Part shown: piece by piece, positions 1 through 11,957 of the stretch
Layout of the letters: each line of letters starts with the position of its first letter
Numbering within the stretch: position 1 is the first letter of the stretch
NCBI GenBank assembly: GCA_027257055.1
Contig: JAPVLO010000320.1
Span: 310,001 to 374,000, forward strand
Direction of reading: 5' to 3'
DNA from: Cephalopachus bancanus
Taxonomy: Eukaryota > Chordata > Mammalia > Primates > Tarsiidae
Length of the DNA: 64,000 nt
The notes under the pieces: model-generated
Told to the model about the DNA's origin: nothing
Seen by the model: only the letters and a program-made list of their open reading frames with translations
Databases searched by the model: none
Program-made: the position numbers and the translations under genes

Positions 1-290
1 ACACTCCACTGAGAGCAATGGAAAGATCACTGAGGTAGAAAATCCACATCAAGAGCAGGCTTTAGTCCAAGAATACAAGGATGGTTCAACATTCACAAAT
101 CAATAAATGTGATTCATCACAAACAAAATTCAAAACCAAAGTCATATTATCATCTCAATCTATGCAGAAAATCCAACATCTTTTCATGACAAAATCCTCA
201 ACAAAGTAGGCATAGAAGGAACATACAGCAAAATAATAAAAGCCACATATGATGCAGACTTAGGGAGAAACAGTGAAATCTATGCCTGGC
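1..290 (+). mobile_element. L1 ORF2 fragment (reverse transcriptase region)
   Basis: Broken frames spell GWFNIHKSINVIHH, then tracts corresponding to the L1 reverse transcriptase segment just before the YADD motif (DNA ATGCAGAAAATCCAACATCT, CCTCAACAAAGTAGGCATAG). Truncated by the window edge. Confidence 0.8.
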
Positions 291-469
291 AATACAAATA
301 CAATCTTATTAACTGGCAAATGCATCTGTGTATACATGCTTCATAAACATGAGATGCTGTCCTTCTGATAACTTCCATATGAAATACATACAGATAGCTA
401 ACATACAATTATTTAGGAGAATATATTGCCCTGCAATGAAATGTCTTCAAAATATTATACTTTGTGACA

Positions 470-575
470 TTCTTTTTTTTTTTAATTTTAAAGATGTAGG
501 GTATAATTCAGGATTAGGTATACAAGTGGACAACGTATAGGTAAAATTTGGGCCTTCCTTTGGTCCCCACTTTTA
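470..575 (-). mobile_element. L1 3' UTR end, inverted
   Basis: T-run followed by AAAGATGTAGGGTATAATTC and GGTATACAAGTGGACAACGT. This is the reverse complement of the L1 3' terminus seen at 32111-32215. Confidence 0.8.
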
Positions 576-1563
576 TGATATTCTATTTACATTTCTAGAA
601 AGTTGGCTTAGGGAAAAAATACTTGGGTCAGAATGGGAAAGAGTGGAGTTCCACATCCGTTGATTGGAGAGGGTCACAAAAGATCATTCCTCCCATAGAA
701 ACATCAAGAAAACACTGGATAAACATTACCACACTGATCTAACAGAGTTGAGCAGCAACCCAACTCCAGAGGAGGATAAATTTTTTTCTAGATAAGCCAT
801 TTTCATCCTTAGTGAATAAGAAGAAATCACATTCATTTTAAATGACTAAGTCGGTTAGAGTGACAAACAGTAATCTGAAGGAACCCTAGACATAAACTAT
901 TCTTCACTGCCAGTCAATTTTCCCCCACCAGACATTTATCCCACACACAGCAGGGTATGGCACACTGAGGGGTGGGCTGGAAGGAGATCTCCCATGGTGT
1001 AAAAGCTGGAGGCTAAACTGGAAAGCAAAGAAAGAGTTTGTAATCTCAGATGCTTAGATTTCAAGCCCAGTTGAAGAAAAGGACCTGATTCTTCTCTCAT
1101 GACAATGGAATGAATGATTACCTGAAACTAATTAAAACGGATACTAACCCACAAAGGAGTATAAATCACATTTAGCAAAAGTGTAGCCTTTCATTCTGTC
1201 TAATACAGGAAAGGACATGACAAATATTAAATTGTTGCTTTATACAGGATCTCTAGCATGTAGTAAAATTTATGAGGCATGATAGGACTCAGGAAAATGT
1301 AACAACTAATCAAATAAGAATCAGTCAGAAGAAACAGACCCACAAAATGTTGAAATAAGCAGGAAATTGTCTATCACAAGTGTGTTAAAGAATACAGAGA
1401 AGGAAATGAAGATAATAAATTAAATAATAGAAAAATCAAAAGTAAAATAAACTACAAAAGACCAAATGGACATTTTGGAATTTAAAGTTGCAATATCTTA
1501 AGGGAAGAATGTATTGGATGGACAGAAGAATAGATTAATTCTAGTAGGAAAAAAGTGTCAATT
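576..1563. other. Unassigned AT-rich stretch
   Basis: No credible frame, RNA gene or clear repeat was recognised. Parts of 1300-1500 (AAGAATACAGAGAAGGAAATG and following A-rich text) look like worn L1 5'/ORF1-type sequence, but not firmly. Confidence 0.3.
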
Positions 1564-1577
1564 AAAAATTATACAAA

Positions 1578-1870
1578 GCCGGGCTCGGTGGCTCAGCCTG
1601 TAATCCCGCACCTTTGGGAGGCTGAGGTGAGTGGATTGCCTGAGCCCGCGGGTTCGAGACCCGCCTGGGCAGCGAGACCTCATCTCTGCAATAAAAAAAA
1701 AAAAAAAAAAATCAGCTGGGCGTGGTAGCGCATTCCTGTAATTCTGGCTACTCGGAAGGCTGAGGCGGAAGGATCGCCGGAGCCCAGCAGGTCGAGGTTG
1801 CGGTGGCCGGGAGCGGCCACTGCACTCCAGTCTGGATGACAGAGTGAGACTCCAACTCAAAAAAAAAAAA
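1578..1870 (+). mobile_element. Alu, 5-bp-deletion subgroup
   Basis: Reference copy for this window: left arm starts GCCGGGCTCGGTGGCTCAGC, linker ATAAAAAAAA, right arm GGCGTGGTAGCG...CTTGGAAGG-type sequence, tail CCAACTC(A)n. Carries GGGCAGCGAGACC instead of GGGCAACTTGGCGAGACC. Target duplication AAAAATTATACAAA on both sides. Confidence 0.95.
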
Positions 1871-1984
1871 TTATACAAATTTCAGCTGGGAGAGAAAAAA
1901 TGAACAAAATTAAGCAGAAAAAAGATATTTAATCCCACTGCTTTGAGCTGGTGGGCATGATTAGAAGTGGGATAGGTCTCCTAG

Positions 1985-2760
1985 AGACAGTAGTAGGATA
2001 GGTCTTATTTTTTAATCCGGTTTGTCACTCTGTATCTTTTAAATGGGGCACTTAAGCAATTGACATTCAAAGTTACTATAGATACATGAGAATTTGTACC
2101 TGTCATAGTGGTGTTAAAAGATTTATATAGTCTGTAAGTCTTGTACTTACAGCATACTTTTGTGTTACATAGTATTGTACTGTTCTTTTGTTTCCATGTT
2201 TAGAACTCCCATAAGCACCTTTTGTAGAACCAATCTTGAGGCGACTAATTCCCTTAGTGCTTGCTTGTCTGGGAAGAAGTTTAGTTCTCCTTCACTTACG
2301 AAGTTTACTTTGACAGAACAAAAATTATTAGCTGGCATTGTTTTCCATAAGAATGATAAAACTAGGCCCCCAATCTTACTGACTTGTCAGGTTTCTGCTG
2401 AGAGGACCGCCATCATTCTGATGGGTCTCTCTTGGTGGGTGGTCTGAGCCTTCTCGCTGCCACTAAGATTTTTTGCTTTTGCATTGACCTTGGATAGTCT
2501 GATGACTATGTGCCTTGGGGATGGTCGTTTCATACAGTATCTCACAGGAGTTCTCCAAATTTCTAGTATATGTGTGTCACCCTCTTGAGCAAGATAAAGG
2601 AAGTTTAGTGAGATTATGGATGCAAATACTTTCTCCAGAATGTTCTAACACACTTTCTCAGGAATGCTGATGAGACATTGGTTTGTTTTTCCCTACAAAA
2701 ATCTCAACTTCTTAAAGGCTTCATTCCTTTTTTTAAATTATTTTTATTTTTTTCCTTTTT
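1985..2760 (-). mobile_element. L1 5'/ORF1-proximal region, inverted
   Basis: Contains GTGCTTGCTTGTCTGGGAAG, TCTCCTTCACTTACGAAG, GTTTCTGCTGAGAGGACCGC, ATCTGATGACTATGTGCC-like text and CAGTATCTCACAGGAGTTCT. Together these are the well-known antisense wording of the L1 region upstream of and into ORF1. Confidence 0.8.
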
Positions 2761-3008
2761 GCTATCTGATTGCACTTAAAAATGAACGCTGACAGCAGCG
2801 GCTGTGCTGCAGTTAAGCTTTCAGAGAACCACTGGGCCTAGTGGCATCGTTAAGAATGATGCAAAGCCACTCTTGCTCCTAGGAGGGCAGAGGCCAGCAA
2901 TCCTCACCTGGAGAGGAGTATCAGAGATGAGAGAGGCTGAGGGGTACAAGACAGTCTGCTACTCCCACTTAGTAAGGCTGCAAAGTGTGCATTAAAAAGC
3001 ACACACAG

Positions 3009-3300
3009 ACTGAGCATGGTGGCTCATACCTATAATCCCAGCACTTTGGGAGGCCAAGGTGAGAGGATTGTTAATTACAGGTTTGAGACCAGCCGGGGCA
3101 ACTTGGTGAAACCTCATCTCTACAATAAATCAAAAAATAAGCCGAGCATGGTAGTGCGTGCCTGTGGTTTCAGCTACTTGGAAGGCTGAGGCGGAAGGAT
3201 TGCCTGAGCTGAGCAGGTCAAGGCTGCAATGGCTGTGAGTGTGCCACTGCCCTCCAGCCTGGGTGACAGAGTGAGACTCCTACTCAAAAAAAAAAAAAAA
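3009..3300 (+). mobile_element. Alu, older copy
   Basis: Full dimer with many substitutions (CCTGTGGTTTCAGC, GAGCTGAGCAGGTC); tail of 15 A. Confidence 0.9.
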
Positions 3301-3564
3301 TAGTGACCACCGAGGAAGCCTGGGGATCTTTTACAATACCATGCATCAGCTTACTATCACCCCAGTAATTCCCAGGTAAATATATTAGAGTGCTTCAAAC
3401 AAAGTTATTTTCTTAATTAACAAAGGTGCCAACTATTTGTCCCTGGCCACCCATACTGAACCTCATTCTTCTAAGACTTGCTCCCCAGGGGAGTTACTGG
3501 CATTCCAAAGACTGAAATGTCTCACATAGCCTTTAAATGCTTAACTAAATGCAAACATTGCTTG

Positions 3565-3955
3565 TTTAAAACTGGGCAAACTGGACTGGATTTAAAAAAT
3601 GTGGTACATATACACAATGGAATATTATGCAGCCATAAAGAAGGACAAACATATGGACTTTGCAGCAACTTGGATGGATTTAGAGTCGATCTTACTCAGT
3701 GATCTATTACAGAAACAAAGAACAGAGTACCATAGGTTCTCACTCATAAGAGGACCTTGAACAATTATAATACTATAAGAAAGGGATTGGCAGTAGTGGG
3801 AAACTGTCAGGGGAGGTGGGGTGGGATTGGCAGTTGAGGAAAACTGCTAGGGGAGGGAGGGGCATACCTCATTAACAAGGGTACCTGCATAATCAGTGTT
3901 TGTATACCTAACCCTGAATTGTACCCCATGTCTTTATAATTTAAAAAAACACAAC
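3565..3955 (+). mobile_element. 5'-truncated L1 3' end
   Basis: Contains GGAATATTATGCAGCCATAA, CAGCAACTTGGATGGATTTA and the 3' UTR terminus CTGAATTGTACCCCATGTCT with an A-rich tail. The 3' UTR carries a duplicated GGGATTGGCAGT...GGGGAGG motif. It is the same lemur-type L1 3' end found at 31612, 38199, 47392 and 50181. Confidence 0.85.
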
Positions 3956-3959
3956 ATAA

Positions 3960-4255
3960 GCCGGGCTCGGTGGCTCAGCCTGTAATCCTGCGCCTTGGGA
4001 GGCTGAGGTGAGTGCATTGCCTGAGCCCGCGGGTTCAAGACCCACCTGGGCAACTTGGCGAGATCTCATCTCCACAATAAATCAAAAAATTAGCCGGGCG
4101 TGGTAGCACGCACCTGTAGTTCCAGCTACTTGGAAGGCTGAGGCGGAAGGATCGCCGGAGTCCAGCAGGTCAAGGCTGCGGTGGCCGGGAGCGGCCACTG
4201 CACTCCAGCCTGGGCGACAGAGTGAGACTCCAACTCAAAAAACAAAAACAAAAAA
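3960..4255 (+). mobile_element. Alu at the tail of an L1
   Basis: Inserted into the A-rich end of the L1 at 3565-3955. Target duplication CACAACATA. Confidence 0.92.
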
Positions 4256-4509
4256 CACAACATAGAAAATAAATAAATAAATAAAACTGGGTAAAAAAAT
4301 AAATAGTCTTGTCTTAATCAAAAGTTACTTAAAGGTTAACTCAACCTATGAATTTTTAAAAGTTACCTATAAAATAAGCACCAAAAAAAGTAGAAAACAA
4401 AAAAGTAGTACAGAAAGATGTAAAGAAAGTTACTAATATAATGATATATTTTTGGCAAGGAAGGTTATAAAGAAAGAGAGTAATTTTGTATAAAAAAAAG
4501 ATTATTGTA

Positions 4510-4765
4510 GCCAGGTGCAGTGGCTCACACCTACAATCTCAACATTTTGGGAGGCGGAGGTGAGTCTGAGAAACTTGACAAGGCCTTGTCTCTACAATAA
4601 ATAAATTTTTAAAAATCAACCAGGTATGGTGGCACATGCCTGTGGTTCCAGTTACTTGGAAGGTTGAAGTGAAAGGATCACCTGAGTCCAGTAAGTCAAG
4701 GCTGCAGCGTGTCACTGCACTACAGCCTGGGTGACAGAGTGAGACAAAAAAAAAACAAACAAACC
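4510..4765 (+). mobile_element. Alu, decayed, internally deleted
   Basis: Left arm lost about 40 bases (GAGGTGAGTCTGAGAAACTTG); tail AAAAAAAAACAAACAAA. Confidence 0.85.
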
Positions 4766-4769
4766 TTAA

Positions 4770-5405
4770 CTCATATCTTTTATTCACATAACCTTAGTAA
4801 TCTTCAATAAGTAACTGCAGTTTTAAAGTGGGTAAGATGAAATGCCTTCAGAACTTAAATATTTTGTCTAAGTCTATTAGTCCATTGGTCAAATACTACT
4901 TCTGCTAGATGTTCTAAAATATAAAACTTTGCTTCTGTAACACTTTTTATACTTATGTTATCTGTAAACTCATACTTAGACTCAAACTGCTAAAATATAA
5001 AGCCAGGCCCCATTGTTCTAAACTCTGCTTCTGAAACATAATTATAATTGCTTGCCTGCTAGGTTTTTACAAAAAATAAGTCACTAAAAGTTAAAAATTG
5101 TAACTGGTGTGTAATTAAATCTATCAAATGTAAGAAACACAACTTTACATACAAGAATAAAGGAAATATAAATAATAGATAAGTTAATATACTCAGAAAG
5201 TCTGAAAAAAGATAGTAAACATTTTATCCTAAGGTAAAATAAGAAAAAAAACTAAAGGTTTCAACAAACGATTAAAGATTTATGGCAAATTAAACCTAGA
5301 TAGGATCAAGTAAGCTAAAATCTAAAGGCTGCAATTTATTTTTCTTTAAATTAAGCATACTGATTCCTGGCCATAATCTAGGCCCTTATGTCAAAGCAGC
5401 AGTGG
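4770..5405. other. Unassigned AT-rich stretch
   Basis: No credible frame or clear repeat. AAATATAAAACTTTG... and AAATATAAAGCCAGGCCC wording repeats loosely at 4918 and 4992. Possibly decayed retroviral internal sequence related to that downstream. Confidence 0.25.
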
Positions 5406-5407
5406 AT

Positions 5408-5710
5408 TTTTGTTTTCATTTTTGTTTTTGAGTTGGAGTCTCACTCTGTCACCCAAGCTAGAGTGCAATGGCACACTCACAGCCACTGCAGCCTCAGCCT
5501 GCTGGACTCAGACGATCCTTCAGCCTCAGCCTTCCAAGTAGCTGAAACTACAGGGATGCACTACCATGCCCAGCTTATTTTTTTATTTATTGTAGAGATG
5601 AGGTTTCACCAAGTTTCCCAGGCTGGTCTCGAACCCCTGAGCTCTGGCAATCCTCTTGCCTCGGCCTCCCAAAGTGCCAGGATTACAGGCTTGAGTCACT
5701 GCACCTGGCC
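5408..5710 (-). mobile_element. Alu
   Basis: Full dimer. A further T-run (5711-5723) follows its 5' end, suggesting insertion into a pre-existing A/T tract. Confidence 0.92.
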
Positions 5711-5829
5711 TTTTTTTTTTTTTAAGCACTAATTTGTTATATAGTAAAAAGTATATGCTATGATAAGTTTATAAAAATCTGTAAAAAAAACTGACCAAAA
5801 TTAAATAAATTTGATTATAAAGTTTTATT

Positions 5830-6520
5830 AAAATTAGCTTTGATATTACTTATGTTATGGTCCGAGTAACGCTCGTCTGCTCCCCTTGATTCCAATAAAT
5901 CAAAGGGGCAGGGAACTGGTAGAAAGAAGTTTATTTCTGAGTTCAAATCCAGGGAGCAGAGCCAGACCCGAAGTCTTTCTAAAATGGTTCTGCTCACCCT
6001 CCAGGTTTTTACTGTTCACTTTTATAAGTCCAGAGCTGTTAGTACCTATACATGAACCACGTGATCAGCAGAACATTGTATAGAACTTGAGTTTCAGCCG
6101 CATTTATCGATAGTGACATTTTTCGGTCCAGATTTCCTGGTGCCAGCTATCAGAGGTATCTCATAGCTTTTATCAGTAGGGCCCCAGCGGAAGTGTCAGT
6201 CAAGCTTACCATAGAGTAAAGGGTCTAAGACATCTTGCGTTACACAAAAGTTATACAGATCACAAAACTTACAATTACACAGATACACAAATTATACAAA
6301 TCACAAGGCTTACAATTCCATTGATACTATATTATTCAAACTCAGAAAAAGAGAGTAAAAGGAGATTTGCAACCTTCACCTGATTGCGTGTAGACTACAG
6401 GGAAATCAAGGATTCTCTGAAGCTACTTACCGGGAGTGCATAGGAGACAAGGAGAAGTCTACCTTTTATTAGCTTTCAGGAATATACAGGAACACTTGCA
6501 ACCTTGCCATGGCCTTCTCT
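5830..6520 (-). mobile_element. Possible LTR, inverted
   Basis: Compact unique-looking block with CCCCTTGATTCCAATAAATC, GAAGTTTATTTCTGAG (an inverted poly(A) signal), CAGCCGCATTTATCGATAGT and GTAGGGCCCCAGC-like wording, reminiscent of an inverted ERV LTR. No target duplication was identified, so the call is tentative. Confidence 0.35.
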
Positions 6521-6900
6521 AGGGGGTTGTGACAATATGGACAGACATTAACAGGTCTCTGTATCATTAATAGTCTCATGAAAGAATAGAATTTGCTATT
6601 CTCTTTTAAACAAAAACAACAACAAAAAAAGGTTTTTGTTTACTTTTAAAGTAAACTACAACAAAAGGTGGGGAGAGAAGGTACAAATTCAGTTGCCCTA
6701 CCTACTGTCCTTCTTTGAACTGCCTAAGGAAATGGACTTCCTTTGTCAAAGAGTAAGGTTTTTGCTTTTCAAAATCTCTAAATTAAAGATTTGGCTAAAT
6801 ATATAGGTATTTTGTGGTAACCTGTAATCCTGTGTTATAATTTTATGCTTTGAACTCTTTAATATTTAAAACACTTTCCAACATGAAAATGTCAGGTTCA
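6521..6900. other. Unassigned stretch
   Basis: Unique-looking AT-rich sequence, no supported gene or repeat. Confidence 0.3.
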
Positions 6901-7206
6901 GGCCAGGCTTGGTAGCTCAGCCTGTAATCCCAGCACTAGGGGAGGCTGAGACAAGTGGACTGCCTGAGCCTGCGGGTTCGAGACCCACCCAGGCGACTTG
7001 GCAAGATCTGGTTTCTACAATAAAGCAAAAAAATTAGCCAGGCGTGGTAGCGCTCACCTGCAGTTCCGGCTACTTGGAAGGCTGAGGTGGAAGGATCGCC
7101 AGAGTTCAGCAGGTCGAGGCTGCTGTGGCCAGGTGCATGCCACTGCACTCCAGCCTGGGCGACAGAGTGAGACTCCAACTCAAAAAAAAAAAAAGAAGAA
7201 GAAGAA
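6901..7206 (+). mobile_element. Alu
   Basis: Full dimer, tail AAAAAAAAAAAAGAAGAAGAAG. Target duplication AAAATGTCAGGTTC / AAAACGTCAGGTTC. Confidence 0.94.
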
Positions 7207-7945
7207 AACGTCAGGTTCTCAATTCAGTCTCTCTAATCCTTTTAAATGTTTTGGTATTAAGTTTTCCTGAAATCCTAGGAGACACTTAACACATTTGGTA
7301 AGCTAAACTCATACAGGAAGCATTGTCAAGTATAGAAAAAGTGTTTAACTTTTCTAAGGTTATATCTATGTTTCATTCACATGTGTTCCAAAATCGTATA
7401 ATGTTGACAAGCTCAACTTTGTAATATCAACCACCTATATAGAATTAATATCAGGTCATGAAGTAAAAACTACAGTTACAGTTAGAAATTAATGAATATT
7501 TTGCTTCTGTTTGTTTTTTGAGGATTTTTTGTTTTGTTTTGTTTTGTTTGTTTTTTGACATAAAAATATACTTATTTTATCTACTTATTGCTGGAAGGGT
7601 ATTAGGAAAGGAAGTTTGTTTACATTTACAATTACTTTCCTGTCAGACTCTTGGGAAGGAGGGGAAGCTGTCCTAATCAACATATCACTGCTTGAAAAGA
7701 CAAGAAGTTATTTGAAAAACCAAAACTAGCTTTATTTTCCAGAAATCACACCTCCCTCTACCCCTTTCTCCTCGACTGCTTCCCTAATAGCTCAGGGCTG
7801 GTGAGGAGTGCCTGCTGCTCAGAATTGTTTTATATACAGCATCTATTTTAAAACTCAAAAATGGTATCTGAGATCTTTTTCAGGCTTTGCCAACCCAGGC
7901 TGTCATCCACAATTATTTTTTAACTTTAATCTCTTTCTTTTATTT
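7207..7945. other. Unassigned stretch
   Basis: AT-rich; a (TTTTG)n run at 7528-7552. No supported gene. Confidence 0.3.
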
Positions 7946-7951
7946 TTCCTT

Positions 7952-8247
7952 TCTTTTTTTTTTTTGAATTGGACTCTCACTCTGTTGCCCACACTGGAGT
8001 GCAGTGGCATGCTCACAGCCACCACAGCCTCGACCTGCTGGGCTCAGGTGATCCTTCCTCCTCAGCCTTCCAAGTAGCTAGAATTACAGGCAAGCACCAC
8101 CACGCCTGGATAATATTTTTATTTATTGCAGAGTTGAGGTCTCGCCAAATTGCCCAGACTGGGTCTTGATCCTGTGGGCTCAAGCAATCCTCTCACTTCA
8201 GCCTTCCAAAGTGCTGGGATTATAGGAGTGAGCCACCACACCTGGCC
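7952..8247 (-). mobile_element. Alu
   Basis: Full dimer with target duplication AACTTTAAT / AGCTTTAAT. Confidence 0.92.
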
Positions 8248-8369
8248 AGCTTTAATACCTTTCTAGAAGTGGTTTATAATAAGCTATGGGACTCTGGCAA
8301 ATGGTTTTCAGTATAAATTGCTAACGGCCTTAAAATCTTCTCTCAAGACTTATTAAAAACTTATGTGCA

Positions 8370-8658
8370 GCCAGGTGCAATGGCTCATGCCTATAATCCC
8401 AGTACTTTGGGAAGCAGAGGTGAGAGGATTGCTTGAGTTCACGGGTTGGAGACCAGCCTGAGCAACATGGTGAGACCTCGTCTCTACAATAAATCATAAA
8501 ATTAGCCGGGCATGGTGGCACACACCTGTGGTTCCAGGTACTTGGAAGGCTGAGGCAGAAGGATTGCTTGAGCCCAGCAGGTCGAAGCTGCGGTGACCGT
8601 GAGCATGCCACTGAACTCCAGCCTGGGCAACAGTGAGACTCCAACTCAAAAAAAAAAA
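8370..8658 (+). mobile_element. Alu
   Basis: Full dimer, gtggcacacacctgtgg type right arm. Decayed target duplication around TTATGTGCA / AATGTGCTC. Confidence 0.92.
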
Positions 8659-9164
8659 TGTGCTCATGAGTTTTGTTAATCCAACATAGAATTGCTAACA
8701 AGCGTTAATTATACAAACTAAATTAATAGAAACTAAATAATTGCATAACCTTTTTGTTTAAAGTGTTGCTAATTATTTTTGTTATATTTTTCAGAGTTAA
8801 CAGAAAAACCTTTTTCTTGGAGTAATTTATAGTTTTTCACAAATAAGCAAATTATGCTCTTGTAAGCAAAATTTAAAGCATATATCTTTCTCTCTACCCA
8901 ATTTCTCTAAAATTTAGAAACTGATTGTAAATATTAATTTATAACAGTATGATGGTTTGCATAAGTTCAATAGGAATCTGTTTTCTTTCGTAGCAAAATG
9001 TGACTGGAAACACTAGTTATTTTACCAAAGCTTTGACTGGGATAATATTTCAAAACCAACTGCTTTAAGAAATTAAGATTAAAGTCTAATCTAATCTGAA
9101 ATTCCTTATTTTTTTTAAAAAAAAAAAAGCTCCAACAAAACCAGTTTTTAAAAAGCCTATATAA
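8659..9164. other. Unassigned AT-rich stretch
   Basis: No supported gene. It could be decayed retroviral internal sequence, given the envelope trace at 10490, but no motif was seen. Confidence 0.25.
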
Positions 9165-9454
9165 GCCAGATGGGTAGCTCACGCCTGTCATCCCAGCACT
9201 TTGGGAGGCAGAGGTGAGAGGATTGCCTGAGCCTAGAGGTTCAAGACCAACCTGGGCAACATGGTAAGACTGTGTCTCTACAGTGAATCAAAAATTGGCC
9301 AGGGATGGTGGCAGTTACCTGTAGTTCCAGCTACTTGGAAGGCTGAGGTGAAAGGATCACCTAAGCCCAGTACATTAAGGCTACAGTGGCTGTGAGTGTG
9401 CCACTGCACTCCAGCCAAGTCAAAAGAGTGAGACTCTAACTCAGAAAAAAAAAA
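9165..9454 (+). mobile_element. Alu, decayed
   Basis: Full dimer; target duplication around AGCCTATAT / AATCTATAT. Confidence 0.9.
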
Positions 9455-9870
9455 TAATCTATATGGCAAATAATCTTGTTGTACTTTATGTAAATAAAAT
9501 AGGTTAAGTCTAAAACTTCTTTGCTAGTAAACTGGTCCTACTATAATTTGTCTTTAATAGAAATGAAAAACTAGAAAAAAATACGTTTCAAAAAAACTAT
9601 AGCACACCTGTTTTGAATTCTCTTGATTGTTTTTAAGTTGTATTATTTCCTACAAATTAAATTACATTATAAAGTCCTTCCTGGATACAAGTCTTCAAAC
9701 TAGTGTCAATTTTTTTTTCAAATGGTATGAGGTTCACTTAAGAGCCTGGCTCAAATAACAGGCCAGAAAAATCTGCCAGGTTGCCAGAAGTCTATAGATA
9801 CAACAGAGACTTTAAAAGTCAGTTTGTAAACCATTCCAGACATTAAACATTTTCTTCTGTCTCCATAGAA
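9455..9870. other. Unassigned AT-rich stretch
   Basis: No open frame of note and no repeat recognised. Confidence 0.25.
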
Positions 9871-9874
9871 GTGT

Positions 9875-10178
9875 TTTGTTTTTTGTTTTTTGTTTTTTGA
9901 GTTGGAGTCTCACTCTGTCGCCCAGGCTGGAATGCAGTGGCACACTCACGGCCACCACAGCCTCAACCTGCTGGGCTCAGGCGATCCTTCCACCTCAGCC
10001 TTCCAAGTAGCTAGAACTACAGACACACGCCACCACATCCGGCTAATTTTTGGATTTATCGTAGAGACGAGGTCTCACCATGTTGTCCACGCTGGTCTCG
10101 AATCTGCAGGCTGAGGCAATCCTCTCGCCTCAATCTCCCAAAGTGCTGGGATTATAGGTTGAGTCACCATGCCCAGCC
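9875..10178 (-). mobile_element. Alu
   Basis: Full dimer with a (TTTTTTG)n tail. Target duplication AGAAGTGT on both sides. Confidence 0.93.
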
Positions 10179-10489
10179 AGAAGTGTCTTTTATGAAAGAT
10201 CTGTTTATCAAGGTTATCTATAGAAAAGCAGCCTGCCACAATACCACCTTTAAAAATGAAATGCACCTGTTTAATGGGTCTGATACAGGTGAAACACTTT
10301 CTTCTGAGGTTTCTTTGCTCACTCAGCCTCTACTTATAATAAAGTCACAAAAAAAGTTTATCATTTAAATTATGCCAGTAGCCACAGGCCTTGTAACCCT
10401 TGTACAAAAGATAAGCAACCAACAGCTAAGCTGTCAATATGTATATTCAGCTTCACTTAATTTATCTACTTACTGAACAAGAAGGGATT

Positions 10490-10690
10490 TGCTTAAGTTG
10501 TTTCTTTTATCAGGCCTATTGTAATGGTTATAATCCTGCTAATTATTGACCCATGCATTTTTAACTGCCTAATTAGATTTGTTTCTTCCAGAATCAGCAA
10601 TTCCACACCTGCACAATGGCCATGCAAGAATTTGAATCAGTGCCTGTAATTCACACCACCAATAAAACCAACCTGGACGTTTTCAGACCA
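10490..10690 (+). pseudogene. Trace of retroviral envelope transmembrane segment
   Basis: A short open stretch translates to a strongly hydrophobic run of about 20 residues followed by a Cys-containing anchor and basic segment. This layout is typical of gammaretroviral envelope membrane anchors. The ERV1-like LTR follows within 700 bp (300 of which are an Alu), as expected for the 3' end of a provirus. Upstream frames are too decayed to follow. It is a fossil with no coding capacity; the assignment rests on one segment. Confidence 0.45.
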
Positions 10691-10698
10691 GTTAGGGT

Positions 10699-10700
<2 letters not shown>

Positions 10701-10763
<63 letters not shown>
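10701..10763. repeat. (TA)n followed by (T)n
   Basis: About 14 TA units run into a 33-base T tract that is the tail of the Alu at 10731. The TA run probably grew from the Alu tail. Confidence 0.95.
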
Positions 10764-10766
<3 letters not shown>

Positions 10767-11028
10767 TAGGAATCTTACTTTGTTGCCCAGACTGGAGTGA
10801 GCATGCCACTGAAGCCTCGACCTGCTGGGCTCAGGCGATCCTTCCACCTCAGCCTTCCAAGTAGCTGGAACTACAGGCACATGCCCTGCTAATGTTTTTT
10901 ATTTATTGTACAGAAACAGTCTCACCAAGTTGCCCAGGCTGGTCTCAAACCCTTGAACTCAGGCAATTCTCTTGCCTCTGCCTTCCCAAGGTGCTAGAAT
11001 TACAGGCTTGAGCCACTGCGCCCAGCCT
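10731..11028 (-). mobile_element. Alu
   Basis: Long T-tail fused to a TA microsatellite. It splits the retroviral remnant between the envelope trace and the LTR. Confidence 0.92.
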
Positions 11029-11339
11029 GGTAAATTTCCTATAGGCAGTTTTTAGTTTTTAGTAAGGAAGCCTCTAGATATCTTGTCTACAGGTCAAACC
11101 ACCCTGCAGGCTGGAATGTGGATTCAATGTGGACTCCCAATCCACCTCCACCCCTTCAGCTCACCAAAGGAAAACCCCATCAAAAGCTGTAGAATTGTTA
11201 ATCAGATCACCTTTTAGCTTACAGTCACCAAGTCCAGCAAGTCAGTCTATCAAGGCCAAATGCCTCTTCTGGAAATGCCCACCCCCTTACCTATCAGAAC
11301 TACAGAGATGGTAATCAAGGTTTTAGTGAAGAGGAAAAG

Positions 11340-11957
11340 CATGGAGACTGAGGTACAAAAAGGGTAATTTATTTGTTCTATGACACAGAATGAGTTAACC
11401 ATGTAGCCTTACCGGCCTTAAATCATAAAATGCCTAGGCCAGGGCACTGTAACTCCCTGGAGCACATTACTCTTGAAAAACAAATTGCAAATATTGTCTG
11501 ACAGTAAAATAGCTTGTTTAACATGATGTAAAATTTATAATAGCTTGTTTAACATAAGTAACTCTACTTTGTAACAGATTTTCCATATTAGCTGCTTTAA
11601 CCTAAAAATGACTCTTTACATAACTTTCTTGTAATCATAAGTTGTAACCTTCCCATAACTAGCCTACACCCTTGTTTCCTTGAAACACTGGAAACTCCCC
11701 AACCATAAATTCTGCATTTATTTGTATATGCTTGCACATTTTGCTTTCCTCATGATTTTAATGTTCTTTATGCTTGTGCCCCATGCTACGTAGCCCATTC
11801 AGCAGTTTTCGCCTTTATAAACCCTCTCCCTGGTTCATTCGGGGCTAAGAGTTTTTGGAGGCATCAGCTCCCTTTCGGTTGCCAGCTGATTAAAAGATTC
11901 ATAATCTGACCCTCTGTGTGTTGATGACTTCTGCCTCACACTCCGGTCACAACAACA
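11340..11957 (+). mobile_element. Retroviral (ERV1-like) LTR
   Basis: Has an LTR-like layout: TATA-like CCTTTATAAACCCTC, CTCCCTTTCGGTTGCC, a polyadenylation region GATTAAAAGATTCATAATC and an end CTCCGGTCACAACA. Upstream it carries a tandem TAGCTTGTTTAACAT duplication (11510-11560). The 5' edge is uncertain and may lie as far left as 11030. Confidence 0.6.
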
